The position numbers were made by a program, and so were the translations under genes. Of a DNA stretch of 64,000 nucleotides, positions 42,260-51,925 are shown piece after piece. The DNA is taken from the NCBI GenBank assembly GCA_036787955.1, contig DAIQOI010000008.1, forward strand, positions 68,410 to 132,409, written 5' to 3'. How positions within the stretch are numbered: position 1 is the stretch's first letter; every line of letters begins with the position of its first letter. The notes under the pieces are model-generated. The model did not search any database and was not told the DNA's origin. It saw only the letters and a list, made by a program, of their open reading frames with translations. Source of the DNA: UBA2336 sp036787955. GTDB taxonomy: Bacteria > Bacteroidota > Bacteroidia > Cytophagales > Cyclobacteriaceae.

Positions 42260-43708
42260 TTAGTGTATTAAACGCAATGGATCAATCAACCCCAATTCAT
42301 GGCGGTAAACCCACAGCAACAACACCAGGCACACTGCACAATAAGCAGCATGAACGAAGTGTTGACTTAAAGGAAGTTTAAGCACTTCCGTGATTAGAAT
42401 AACAAGCCCGAATACCACCGGTAATACAATCAGTTTATAGGCATTAAGGTTATTAAAAGCAAAGCGGTTGCGGCTGCCCAGGTAAAGCAACAGGATCTCA
42501 ACCAGTAAGGCAGCAGCCGAAGCCAGAATTACGCCAAACAGTTCTAAGAAGGGTATCGCCAGCATCATAAACCCAATTTTTACTCCCGTAACAATCATAT
42601 AATACACTGGCAAGGGTTTGGTGTACTTCAGCACAGAATAAGGCATGGCCATGTAAAGACGCAAGGGTTTTAACAAGTACATGATTCCGATGTAGGGCAT
42701 CAGCACCAACGCTTCCTGATACCCTGATCTGACCCTGAAAAATCCAAGTATAACCGGGAACAAAAAGATGCAACCTGCCACCAGCACTGCTGCTGCAGCA
42801 GTCAGCCCGTGATAGTAACGGTTAATCTCAATGGTTGTTCCTTTCTTCTGTTGTTCAGCCACGCGGCTAATTACTTTCGGATAAAATGAATTGAAAAGTC
42901 CGTTCAGTGAATAGTCAACAATCAGCATGCATTTAAAGGCAAAATCGTACACACCCACACGCGAAAGTGGCAAAAAGAAAACCATCAGTATCCTATCAAA
43001 ATAATTTACGGCCCACAGCTGGAGCTGGTAAATAAATGAGTAGGTATTGAACGAAAATGTAGAGCGCAACAGCGGATAGTTAAAACGCGAACCAAACTCA
43101 AAGTAAATACGGATGAGTGCACCCGTGCCTGAGATGATGGCCGCAGCCGCACGTCCACCAACCGGACCTATCAGGTTATTAGGGAAATAGGTCAGGCCAG
43201 CAATAGTAAGGATGGCAATAAGCGAAAAGTTGAGCAGGTTAGACCAGAAAAACCGCGTGGGTTGCCCGCGGCTTTGCAGCAAACTGGTACTTACTTTGAA
43301 CAATGCCTGAAAAGAACCGGTTATTACCGAAAGCATGCCATACGGATAGAAACTAAGCTTCTGTTCGGCAAAAAGCCATGTAAAAATGGCTTCACCGGTT
43401 AATGCAGCTGCACCAGCCACCCCCACACCGAGCAGCAGCATAAAAGAGAAGCATGAGCTGATAAACCCGCTTAGTTTCTCCTTGTCGTGTTTGAAGTCGT
43501 GATAAAAAACGTACAGTGATGCATCAAAACTAAACGTTACAACTATCTGCACCAGCATGGAGATTGCCAGGTAAACGGCAAGCGCCCCAAATAATTCAGT
43601 GGAGAGGTAGGCCACATAAAACGGCAAGAGCACTACTGCGCTGGCCATGGGCAGTGTGCCGGCCACGGTATATATAATGGAACTTTTAATGAAATGCCTG
43701 CTTATCAA
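42260..43708 (-). CDS. Polysaccharide flippase (Wzx-like, MATE/MOP superfamily)
   Basis: 482 residues with about 12-14 transmembrane helices, of the oligosaccharidyl-lipid flippase type. It moves lipid-linked sugar repeat units from the inner to the outer face of the inner membrane. The stop codon abuts the start of the GT4 gene at 42259. Upstream is another GT4-type gene (31 bases). A Wzy polymerase or length regulator is not seen in the window, so either they lie elsewhere or the product is a short glycan. Confidence 0.9.
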   Translation of the reverse strand: MISRHFIKSSIIYTVAGTLPMASAVVLLPFYVAYLSTELFGALAVYLAISMLVQIVVTFSFDASLYVFYHDFKHDKEKLSGFISSCFSFMLLLGVGVAGAAALTGEAIFTWLFAEQKLSFYPYGMLSVITGSFQALFKVSTSLLQSRGQPTRFFWSNLLNFSLIAILTIAGLTYFPNNLIGPVGGRAAAAIISGTGALIRIYFEFGSRFNYPLLRSTFSFNTYSFIYQLQLWAVNYFDRILMVFFLPLSRVGVYDFAFKCMLIVDYSLNGLFNSFYPKVISRVAEQQKKGTTIEINRYYHGLTAAAAVLVAGCIFLFPVILGFFRVRSGYQEALVLMPYIGIMYLLKPLRLYMAMPYSVLKYTKPLPVYYMIVTGVKIGFMMLAIPFLELFGVILASAAALLVEILLLYLGSRNRFAFNNLNAYKLIVLPVVFGLVILITEVLKLPLSQHFVHAAYCAVCLVLLLWVYRHELGLIDPLRLIH

Positions 43709-43739
43709 ACCGGTTAATATTCAGCGCAACATACAAAAC

Positions 43740-45023
43740 CTAAAGGGAATTGAGCAGCCCAACCAATTCACCTGTGAGCGATTTGCGGCTGTACGATTCG
43801 ATACCTGTACCGGTGCTGATGGCATCTGTATTTCTCTGCCAATCTGAAAATAAGCGGAGAAGCTCCTCCTTAATAGTTATCGAATTTTTAGGCTCAATAA
43901 CCATACCGGCTCCGGTTTTCGCCAAAATCGCAGCCGCATCGCCATCTTCCGGGCCCAGGCCAATAACCGGGCGTTTGGCAGCCAGGTATTCAAATAATTT
44001 TCCGGGCAGGTAAGCTCTGGCCAGGGGAACATCGGGTATAACCAACAGCAGCACATCGGTTTGTGCATACAGTGCCGGAAGTTCGCGGTGTGGCTTATAT
44101 CCGCTGAACCGGGTAATTTGTTTTAATGTTTCATCATTCTCAACATAGCTGCGAAAGTCCGGATGTACCTCACCGGTAAAGTCAACGAGTACCGCATCTT
44201 TAAAAGCTGCGTTTTCCAGGGCAACCTGCTTCACAGCCTCCATAAAGGGCCGCGCATCCTTGACCAACCCCGTATGCCGAATGGTAAACCGGTTGGTACG
44301 TACATATTGTATATCGCTTACATCCGAGTCATCGTAGCCATTGGTTATGCACACCACCTTTCGGTTGGCAAGTTGGCCAAAATGAGCAGCAAGGCCGGGC
44401 GTTACTGTAAGTATGGCATCGGCACGGGTGAGTACTTTCTTTTCAAGGTACTGATGAACTTTTCTTACCGGCCGGCTAACTTGCCATTCGTCAAGCAGGT
44501 GCCACTCGCTCCACGGATCGCGAAAATCGGCTACCCATCTTAAGGCAGGTACCTTCTTTTTCAGGCGCATGCCAATGAGGTGCATGGAATGCGGAGGACC
44601 TGTTGTAACAACATGTGAAATTTTCTCCTGAAGGATAAAGTCTTCCAGGAAGCGAGATGCAGGTGTTACCCAAAACATTCGTGGATCGGGAATAAAGAAA
44701 TTACCTCGGATAAACCTCATTATTTTTTGTGTCCGTGATTTCCCGGACGAGAAAAATATTTTTGCCTTTTTCTCATCTTTGCCTTTTGTTTTTCCTAATA
44801 ACCGGTAAGGTTCCCATATTGGCAACCTGAGCACTTCGGCCTCGGGCGGAATGTCTTTCAGCAACGATTCATCACGTAAATCAAATGCGGGATTTTCAGG
44901 AGTCAGCACATATGGTGTCCAGCCAAACTCTGGCAGATATTTTACAAACTTAAGCCATCGCTGCACACCACTGCCTCCGCTGGGCGGCCAATAGTAGGTT
45001 ACAATTAAAACTTTTTTGGACAT
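43740..45023 (-). CDS. Glycosyltransferase, GT4-like
   Basis: 427 residues. N-terminal VLIVTYYWPPSGGSGVQRWLKFVKYL (the glycine-rich start of WbuB-like transferases), then TTGPPHSMHLIG and WVADFRDPWSEW, and a C-terminal donor-sugar region LARAYLPGKLFEYLAAKRPVIGLGPEDGDAA (about 340-370). Family recognised from these motifs; the sugar is not. The ATG at 45023 is preferred to one seven codons earlier. First gene of a leftward three-gene polysaccharide operon with the flippase and GT4. Confidence 0.88.
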   Translation of the reverse strand: MSKKVLIVTYYWPPSGGSGVQRWLKFVKYLPEFGWTPYVLTPENPAFDLRDESLLKDIPPEAEVLRLPIWEPYRLLGKTKGKDEKKAKIFFSSGKSRTQKIMRFIRGNFFIPDPRMFWVTPASRFLEDFILQEKISHVVTTGPPHSMHLIGMRLKKKVPALRWVADFRDPWSEWHLLDEWQVSRPVRKVHQYLEKKVLTRADAILTVTPGLAAHFGQLANRKVVCITNGYDDSDVSDIQYVRTNRFTIRHTGLVKDARPFMEAVKQVALENAAFKDAVLVDFTGEVHPDFRSYVENDETLKQITRFSGYKPHRELPALYAQTDVLLLVIPDVPLARAYLPGKLFEYLAAKRPVIGLGPEDGDAAAILAKTGAGMVIEPKNSITIKEELLRLFSDWQRNTDAISTGTGIESYSRKSLTGELVGLLNSL

Positions 45024-45152
45024 AACGGGCCGCAAGATAGGCATTAAGCAGGTAGCAGTACGTTGCCCGTGTTAGGCCGGGAGTAATTTTTAAACTTTCA
45101 ACTTGAAACTTCTGAGAGCGAAACTGAAAGCCATTTACTGCATACAGAACCT

Positions 45153-45177
45153 GCGGCCTGAGCCTGTCGAAGGCCGC
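45153..45177. repeat. REP-like hairpin element
   Basis: GCGGCCT and AGGCCGC (45153-45159 with 45171-45177) are perfect 7-base inverted repeats around an 11-base loop GAGCCTGTCGA. The core CCTGAGCCTGTCGAAGG is a sequence that recurs as a dispersed repeat in many bacterial genomes, as I recall. It lies in a 241-base gap between a glycosyltransferase gene and the BamA-like gene, both leftward. A single copy is found here. Confidence 0.55.
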
Positions 45178-45264
45178 GTTTCGGAGAAGCTATTAACTGC
45201 AGGCAACAGATTATGGACTGCGTGACTGATTTTCCCAACGACCAGCAAGCAAGACGACCCACCA

Positions 45265-46725
45265 TCAGAATTCCTTCTTAATATGGAAGAAAAGCCCGCT
45301 GCGGCCTTCGGCATTGAAGGAATATTCGAACCGCAGCACTACATCGTACGAACTAACGAGGTCCAGACCAACACCAGCACCATATAACCATCTGTCGGTA
45401 AGGCGCTGGTTCACGTTCAGGTAGTTGTAATATGGGTAATTGCGCACATATCCAAAATCGGCATAGATTTTCACAAAAACCGAAAGGGGCAAATACTGAA
45501 ACTGACTAACCGGCATATCTTCCCACTGCCACGTTCGGGAGAAGATGCGTTTCTTAAGGGTCGTCTTATTGAGAAGAAACCATGGGCCTTCGATTACATA
45601 TACTTCGTAGCCGCGAACAAAAATTTTATTATAGCCCATGCTTCCGAAATTGAGGTACGGAATATTCTGACGGTTGCTCCAGTAGCCATAACTGAGGTTG
45701 GAGAGGAAGAAATTTTTTCCAAGGTCGGCAAAACCGGCTATGCTCAGTGAACCATTCAGAACACGCAGGTCACTTCTATTGAACAGGCCGTTTTGTTGTA
45801 TCTGAGCCAGCATATAATGCCCTTTGAGCGGATAAGCCGCCACATCACGCCGGTCGGCAATAAACTGATAGTTCAGGAAGTCAAAGCGCTGGCTCAGTCC
45901 CTGCCCTTCACCAAGATAGTTCGGATTAATCATGGCCACCGTGTCGGCAATGCTGGTTAACCTTACACCGTATCTCAGCCGGTGCTGATAATAAAATGAG
46001 TTGCGGTAGGTGTAGGTTAGTGCTGCACCCCGTGTGTTTCGCAGCAGCATCCGCATTTCCAGAAAGTCGAGTTTATGGTCAACTGTCTGAACCGCCAGGT
46101 TTTTGTTGTCAATAAAATCAGCTTCCAGAATCAGTCCCTGCTTTTGCTTCCGGTCGAAGTAGGGAACGCGATACGTAAGCTCAAACCGGTTTACATAACC
46201 AAACTGTGCGGTGAGCAGCAGCGTTTCGTTGCGTCCGCGCATGTTGTATTGGTAGAGTTTTAATCCATAATTAACCCGCCTGAAGTCGTGGTTGTAGTTT
46301 TCCCACCACTCATTAAAGTTGCGGTCAGACAGCTGAAAGATGGGCACGGGAAAGGTAAACCAACGCTCACTTACTTCTACGAGCAGGTCCATCAGTCCTG
46401 GTTGGAGCTCCAGCATCCTGATTTGTACCGAATGAAAAAGATGCAGGTTGAAAAGTTTCTTCTGGTCCTTATCCAGTATTTCGGGCATTTGATAATAGTT
46501 CACCGAATCGCCCGAACGCAGAGACAACTCGCGCAAAATGATATGCTCGCGGGTAATACGGTTTCCGATGATGAGAATACGGTTAATGCGCACCATCCGC
46601 GCAGCCGAATCGGCAATCGCCCTGCGGTGCCGGGCACCCCTGAGGGAATCAGCAGGATCAGGAGCTTGCCCGCTAAAAGCACTACCAGAGAGTAAAATTA
46701 AAATACCGCAAATCAGTCTGAGCAT
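45265..46725 (-). CDS. BamA/TamA-like outer-membrane protein with a single POTRA domain
   Basis: 486 residues: a signal peptide (1-20), one POTRA-type repeat (about 46-120, with the IGNRITREHIILRELSL strand-helix pattern), and a long C-terminal beta-barrel ending in Phe (FHIKKEF). It resembles the surface-antigen/D15 and ShlB-type families, which assemble or secrete proteins across the outer membrane. E. coli BamA has five POTRA domains and TamA three; here only one. The substrate is unknown, and no two-partner-secretion partner is adjacent. It starts 31 bases after lgt. Confidence 0.85.
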   Translation of the reverse strand: MLRLICGILILLSGSAFSGQAPDPADSLRGARHRRAIADSAARMVRINRILIIGNRITREHIILRELSLRSGDSVNYYQMPEILDKDQKKLFNLHLFHSVQIRMLELQPGLMDLLVEVSERWFTFPVPIFQLSDRNFNEWWENYNHDFRRVNYGLKLYQYNMRGRNETLLLTAQFGYVNRFELTYRVPYFDRKQKQGLILEADFIDNKNLAVQTVDHKLDFLEMRMLLRNTRGAALTYTYRNSFYYQHRLRYGVRLTSIADTVAMINPNYLGEGQGLSQRFDFLNYQFIADRRDVAAYPLKGHYMLAQIQQNGLFNRSDLRVLNGSLSIAGFADLGKNFFLSNLSYGYWSNRQNIPYLNFGSMGYNKIFVRGYEVYVIEGPWFLLNKTTLKKRIFSRTWQWEDMPVSQFQYLPLSVFVKIYADFGYVRNYPYYNYLNVNQRLTDRWLYGAGVGLDLVSSYDVVLRFEYSFNAEGRSGLFFHIKKEF

Positions 46726-46755
46726 ACCGGACCTGTGCTTGGGTGCCGGTATGCT

Positions 46756-47868
46756 TTACTCCCTGTTTTGCAGATTTCCGGCTTTGGAGCGGTAAGCATA
46801 CACCAGCACAATGATGCCTAAAATTACAAAAGGTATGCTTAGCAATTGTCCCATGTATAGCGGAAGGTCGTACTCAAAATCAACCTGTGGTTCTTTAAAA
46901 AATTCATATACAAACCGCAAGCTCCACAAAATCACCATAAACCAACCGAACAATAGGCCCGGGCGGGTATGTTCTTTGCGGCGGCTCCACAGGTAAAAAA
47001 GGAACAGGAACAGCAGGAACGATGAAGTTGCCTCATAGAGCTGAGCCGGGTGGCGCGGAACCGCCAGGGTACTTAGTATGGCATACCAGGTACCATCTTC
47101 GTCACGCACCAGATCGTACACAAAGTCACCCTGACTGATGTGCTCGCGCACACGCGCATTGTACATCATTACATCAGAAACTTCATTTACCAGAAAGCGC
47201 CTGAGATTAGGCTCCTCGTAATTTTTCTTCGGATTAAACTGGCACAAAATCTTTATGGGAGGATAAGGATAGCTTTTCGCAGCGCTGTCAATTTTTACGT
47301 ATCTGATGTCAGTAAATATGTCGTTCCGCATAAGCACCTGCGTAACGGGGCGCGCAAAGAATACCCCGTAATTGCTGTGGGTTTGCTTACCGATAATTTC
47401 GGCATTAAAGAAGTTGCCAATTCGTATCAAGGCACCCGTAAGGGCCACAAGTATCACAATGCGATCGAGTATCTGCAGGTAGCTTTGTCCGGGCTTTTTC
47501 TTTCGGGCATATAGCCAAAGTGCTATAAGTATGGCAATGGCTGCCCCATGACTGGCCAGGCCGCCTTCCCAGATCTTCAAAATATCTACCGGGTTGGCCA
47601 GATAACGTTCGGGTTCATAGAAAAACACATGTCCCAGGCGCGCACCTATAATGGTGGCAACAACCATATAGACCGTAAGTGTATCTACATCGCTTGTTGG
47701 TTTTCCTTCCTTTTTGAAGATGTAGTAAAGAATCTGCTGGCTGATTAAAAAGCCGGCTGCAAACAGCAATCCATACCAGCGAAGCGTAAGAGAACCATCA
47801 ACAAAGGGAAGCGGTATGGTAAAAATTTCAGGGCTACCATTCCAGATAATAAAACTCAGAGCCGACAT
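46756..47868 (-). CDS. lgt: Prolipoprotein diacylglyceryl transferase
   Basis: Adds diacylglycerol to the lipobox Cys of prolipoproteins, the first step in lipoprotein maturation. 370 residues, against about 290 in E. coli, because of an insertion (roughly 185-260). Signature elements: WGSPEIFTIPL region at the start, GGLASHGAAIA, and IRIGNFFNAEIIG. Several lipoproteins in this window would be its substrates. Located between nadE and the BamA-like gene, all leftward. Confidence 0.93.
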   Translation of the reverse strand: MSALSFIIWNGSPEIFTIPLPFVDGSLTLRWYGLLFAAGFLISQQILYYIFKKEGKPTSDVDTLTVYMVVATIIGARLGHVFFYEPERYLANPVDILKIWEGGLASHGAAIAILIALWLYARKKKPGQSYLQILDRIVILVALTGALIRIGNFFNAEIIGKQTHSNYGVFFARPVTQVLMRNDIFTDIRYVKIDSAAKSYPYPPIKILCQFNPKKNYEEPNLRRFLVNEVSDVMMYNARVREHISQGDFVYDLVRDEDGTWYAILSTLAVPRHPAQLYEATSSFLLFLFLFYLWSRRKEHTRPGLLFGWFMVILWSLRFVYEFFKEPQVDFEYDLPLYMGQLLSIPFVILGIIVLVYAYRSKAGNLQNRE

Positions 47869-47947
47869 AGCGATTGGAGTTTACGAACAATGGGCGCAAA
47901 TATAAGAGTATAGTTGTTGAATGGAAGCCTCTGTGGTAATTTGTTCT

Positions 47948-49792
47948 TCACAGGTCATCCAATTCCTTGAGCTCGTCTTCGAATCCGGCGGATAGTATGG
48001 GGAATCGGCACCAGGTACGCGGGTCCACGTTCCAGTCGTCCAGATGAAAAGAGGGTGCCAGTCTTTCCCGCTTCCATTGGTTAGCTGCCCATAATTTGTA
48101 GAACTTCCGCACAAAGACTTTCAGTTGTCGGGTATCGGAATATTTTGCGCGCAACGAGTGGAAAGTCTGAGCCGGTGATTTTTTCAGGTAGATGGCCTGT
48201 TCTTCTATATTGCGCATAACGGTGTAGGGCATCAGGTCGTCTTCATCGGTCTGGTGCTTATCGGGCGGCCGCAGTTCGGCAGTGGGTTTTATAGAGTTAA
48301 CATGCTGAAGTCCTGTATATCCTAAATTAACCTCTGCCCACTTTAGCCAGTTGAGAATAGTAGGCTTGTCCAGACCAGACACCGGTGCCAGGCTGCCGCT
48401 GGTGTCGCCATCCATGGTGGTGTAGCCCACGTCACCTTCGCTGCGGTTGGAGGTGGTAAGCAAAATGCTGTTGCGCAGGTTGGCCAGCATCCAGATGATG
48501 GGCGAGCGGGCGCGGGCCTGTATGTTTTGTAGAACAATGTCGTTGTTCTCCCAGTTTAACGATGTCTTAACAGCCTGTTCAACTTTACTGATGTAACTGT
48601 CAACTTCCGGCTGAACACTCCAGGTGTAGAACGTTGCCCCCAGCGAGGTGGCCAACGTTTTTGCGGCATGCTCGGTGAGCGATGAAGAATTGCGGGTGGA
48701 CTGATAGGCGCATGCTAGCAAATGCGGCATAACTTCTTCCACCGTATTTAAATCGGGTTTTTGAAGAATGTGCCGGAACACCTCAACGCCTAATGATGCT
48801 GAAACACGCTTTGCCATTTCGGCTACCATTACGGCACAGATGGCCGAGTCGGCACCACCGCTCAATGAAAGCACAAATCCGCGCGAACGGCTTTTGCGCA
48901 GATAATCGAAAAGCGCCAGCGTAACTGCGCGTGTCAATTCTTCGTTGCGTTCCTTGTTGTCGGTTATAGGCTGCGATTCGCTCTGTTCAGCATTTTCAAG
49001 GTCAACCTCACAACACAGTACATTTACCGGTTTAATTTGAAGTCGGTGGTTCTGCGCCAGCAAGGTTCCCTTTTGGGCAATCAGGATATCGCCATCGTAA
49101 ATCATTCTGCCGGCTTCATTGCCCAGCAGGTTGGCGTAAACATAAACACAACCAAACCGTTTGGAACTATGAATAACCAATTCTTCGCGTGTGACGCTTT
49201 TGCCTAATGCAAAATGACTGGCGCTTGGATTGGCAATGATGTGAACCCGGTGTTTGCACAAATTTTGTGCAGGCCGCTTCTCCACCCAGGCATCTTCGCA
49301 TATTTCAATTCCCAGTTGTATTCCGTTCAGTTCATAAATCAAATCCCCGACCTGAACCGGCAGGCCGCCAAGGCTAAGGGTTTCAACCCGGCCCGGCCTC
49401 CATGCGCGGAACCATCGCGGTTCGTAATGCACACCATCGCGTGCCAGGTTTTGTTTGAGAGTGATGCCCAGCAGGCTGCCGTTGTGCACCACGGCTACAG
49501 CGTTGTAGGTATGTCCTTCAAAACGGAGAGGAAGCCCGAGGCATACAGCAATGCCGGCAGTGTGCGGAAGGAGTTCAGCGAGTTTAGCGGCTGCCTTTTC
49601 CGATAACCAGTCGCTTAAAAACCAATCTTCGCATCCGTAGCCGGTAAGGCACAATTCAGGGAGTATCAGCAGGTGGGCTTTCAGCCTGCGTGCTTCTTCG
49701 ATGGCGTTTCTGATATTCCGGAGGTTTCCCTCCCAGTCGAGTGGGGTCTGGTTTACCGTAGCGCCGGCTATGCGAATGCGTGTAGGATGCAT
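47948..49792 (-). CDS. nadE: Glutamine-dependent NAD synthetase
   Basis: Converts nicotinate adenine dinucleotide to NAD. 614 residues: an N-terminal nitrilase-type glutaminase domain with the Glu-Lys-Cys triad (LPELCLTGYG, LKQNLA, GIEICEDAW) and a C-terminal ATP-pyrophosphatase domain with the P-loop SLSGGADSAICAVM and TSNRSEGDVGYTT. The ATG at 49792 starts before the first strand of the glutaminase domain; an upstream in-frame start lies within rnc. Confidence 0.95.
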   Translation of the reverse strand: MHPTRIRIAGATVNQTPLDWEGNLRNIRNAIEEARRLKAHLLILPELCLTGYGCEDWFLSDWLSEKAAAKLAELLPHTAGIAVCLGLPLRFEGHTYNAVAVVHNGSLLGITLKQNLARDGVHYEPRWFRAWRPGRVETLSLGGLPVQVGDLIYELNGIQLGIEICEDAWVEKRPAQNLCKHRVHIIANPSASHFALGKSVTREELVIHSSKRFGCVYVYANLLGNEAGRMIYDGDILIAQKGTLLAQNHRLQIKPVNVLCCEVDLENAEQSESQPITDNKERNEELTRAVTLALFDYLRKSRSRGFVLSLSGGADSAICAVMVAEMAKRVSASLGVEVFRHILQKPDLNTVEEVMPHLLACAYQSTRNSSSLTEHAAKTLATSLGATFYTWSVQPEVDSYISKVEQAVKTSLNWENNDIVLQNIQARARSPIIWMLANLRNSILLTTSNRSEGDVGYTTMDGDTSGSLAPVSGLDKPTILNWLKWAEVNLGYTGLQHVNSIKPTAELRPPDKHQTDEDDLMPYTVMRNIEEQAIYLKKSPAQTFHSLRAKYSDTRQLKVFVRKFYKLWAANQWKRERLAPSFHLDDWNVDPRTWCRFPILSAGFEDELKELDDL

Positions 49793-49833
49793 GCGGTGAT
49801 AATTACCTTCGCAATAAAGCAAACGATTGGCAA

Positions 49834-50574
49834 TCAGCCTGCAGGTTCGTTCAGAATTCCCAGCTGCATGCACGTTTTCCAGGCAGCATCCTGCTCGGCC
49901 TTCTTTTTATTCAGGCCATAACCAACGCCGTGTGGTTCATTATTGATCCATACCCGTGCAGTAAATTCTTTGTGCCCCCGCACTTTTTTTACATTTTCAA
50001 TTTCGAAGCGCACCTCGCGGCACGTGCGCTGCCCCCATTCAATAAGCCGGCTCTTAAAGTTGGTATCGGAATGAATCAGTGTTTCAAGGTTGACATAGGG
50101 ATTAATGAGTTTTTGTATTATAAACCGCTTGCAACGCGCATATCCCTTATCAAGATAAATGGCACCCACAATGGCCTCGAGGGTATTGCCAAGGATAGCC
50201 TGCTGAAGCTGGGTATTTTTTTCGTCAAAGCGCACGATAGACGCAATACCCATTTTTCGGGCCATGAGATTAAGTGACTCACGATTTACAATGCGCGATC
50301 GTATTTCGGTCAGGAAGCCTTCGTCCTTATATGGAAATTTCTTGAACAAAAAATCAGCAACCACTGCGCCCAGCACGGCATCGCCCAGGTATTCGAGTCG
50401 CTCATTGCTTTCTTTCATGCCCTGACCGTTTTCTTTGGCTATGGAACTGTGAAGCGTGGCCAGGCGGTATAATTCCAGATTAACAGGAGTAAAGCCAGCC
50501 AGATTCTCAATGGCTGCCACTAGTTTTTTATCAGATGGGTTTTGTTTCTTTGAAATTTTAAGCAGGCGCCACAC
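49834..50574 (-). CDS. rnc: Ribonuclease III
   Basis: Cuts double-stranded RNA, processing rRNA and regulatory RNAs. 246 residues: the signature ERLEYLGDAVLGAVVADFLF (about 58-77), catalytic Glu/Asp in the LEAIVGAIYLDKGY helix, and a C-terminal dsRNA-binding domain (about 170-235, with AEQDAAW). A 68-base gap follows fabF upstream, and nadE comes 41 bases downstream. Confidence 0.96.
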   Translation of the reverse strand: MWRLLKISKKQNPSDKKLVAAIENLAGFTPVNLELYRLATLHSSIAKENGQGMKESNERLEYLGDAVLGAVVADFLFKKFPYKDEGFLTEIRSRIVNRESLNLMARKMGIASIVRFDEKNTQLQQAILGNTLEAIVGAIYLDKGYARCKRFIIQKLINPYVNLETLIHSDTNFKSRLIEWGQRTCREVRFEIENVKKVRGHKEFTARVWINNEPHGVGYGLNKKKAEQDAAWKTCMQLGILNEPAG

Positions 50575-50642
50575 GCAGCTTATATCTGTTAATTACGTGA
50601 AGAAAGTTACATTAATTTCTTCAACTCTCACAAGCATCTGTT

Positions 50643-51893
50643 TTAAGAAGGCCTTTTAAACAATATCGAAAAGTTATGCCCACCAAAGCCGAACGTGTTG
50701 CTGAGCGCAATTTTCACTTCGCGCTGCTGGGCCTTGTTGAAGGTAAGATTGAGCCTGGGGTCCAGCTCATCATCATCGGTAAAGTGATTGATGGTGGGCG
50801 GTATGACCGATTCGCGGATGGCTAAAATGCAGGCCAATGCTTCGATGGCCCCCGCTGCACCCAGCAGGTGGCCGGTCATGGATTTGGTGGAGCTGATGTT
50901 CATGCGGTAGGCATGCTCGCCAAATACATGCTGTATGGCCCGGATTTCGCCTATGTCGCCGAGGGGCGTAGAGGTACCGTGGGTATTGATGTAGTCTACT
51001 TCCGAAGGGGCAATGCCTGCATCTTCGAGGGCGTGTTGCATTACTTTAATGATGCCGGCCCCTTCCGGATGCGGGGCAGTGATGTGGTAGGCATCGGCCG
51101 ACATGCCCCCGCCAATAATTTCGGCATAGATCTTTGCCCCGCGTTTTTTGGCATGCTCATATTCTTCCAGTATAAGCGCTCCGGCACCCTCGCCCAGCAC
51201 AAAACCATCGCGGTCTTTGTCGTAAGGCCGTGAGGCTGTCTCAGGTGAGTCGTTGCGTTCCGACAGGGCCTTCATGGCATTGAAACCACCTACCCCTGCT
51301 TCGGTTACGGCTGCCTCCGATCCTCCGGTTACAATGATGTCGGCTTTGCCCAGCCGGATATAGGTAAAGGCATCGTAAATGGCATTTGTAGAAGAGGCAC
51401 AGGCCGAGACGGTAACAAAGTTGGGACCGCGGAAACCGTACTTGATGGAGATGTGCCCCGCGCTCAGGTCGGGTATCATCTTAGGAATGAAAAAGGGGTT
51501 GAAGCGCGGAGTGCCATCGCCTTTGGCAAACGATTTAACCTCTTCCTGAAAAGTGAGCAGCCCGCCAATACCTGAGCCCCAAATTACACCTACCCTGTCG
51601 GGGTTCAGTTCATTCAGGGGCAGCCCGGAGTCGCGGATGGCTTCATCGGCCACGACCATGGCATACTGGGCAAAAGGGTCGAGTTTGCGGGCCTCTTTGC
51701 GGTCCATGAAGTTGCCGATGTCAAAATTCTTGACCTCGCAGGCAAACTGGGTTTTGAATTTAGAAGCATCAAAACGCGTAATCGGGGCAGCACCGCTTTT
51801 ACCGTCCTTTAAACCCTGCCAGTACTCCGGAAGGGTGTTACCGATCGGTGTAAGCGCACCTAAGCCTGTAACGACTACGCGTTTTAAAGTCAT
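50643..51893 (-). CDS. fabF: 3-oxoacyl-[ACP] synthase II
   Basis: Condenses malonyl-ACP with acyl-ACP in fatty-acid elongation. 416 residues of the thiolase fold: the Cys nucleophile in TVSACASSTNAI, the two His in NTHGTSTPLGD and SMTGHLLGAAGA, and the closing NTFGFGGHN. Paired with acpP, 32 bases upstream, as in most bacteria. Confidence 0.97.
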   Translation of the reverse strand: MTLKRVVVTGLGALTPIGNTLPEYWQGLKDGKSGAAPITRFDASKFKTQFACEVKNFDIGNFMDRKEARKLDPFAQYAMVVADEAIRDSGLPLNELNPDRVGVIWGSGIGGLLTFQEEVKSFAKGDGTPRFNPFFIPKMIPDLSAGHISIKYGFRGPNFVTVSACASSTNAIYDAFTYIRLGKADIIVTGGSEAAVTEAGVGGFNAMKALSERNDSPETASRPYDKDRDGFVLGEGAGALILEEYEHAKKRGAKIYAEIIGGGMSADAYHITAPHPEGAGIIKVMQHALEDAGIAPSEVDYINTHGTSTPLGDIGEIRAIQHVFGEHAYRMNISSTKSMTGHLLGAAGAIEALACILAIRESVIPPTINHFTDDDELDPRLNLTFNKAQQREVKIALSNTFGFGGHNFSILFKRPS

Positions 51894-51925
51894 GAAAAAA
51901 GGGTTAAAATGGCTGTTGAGCCTGT

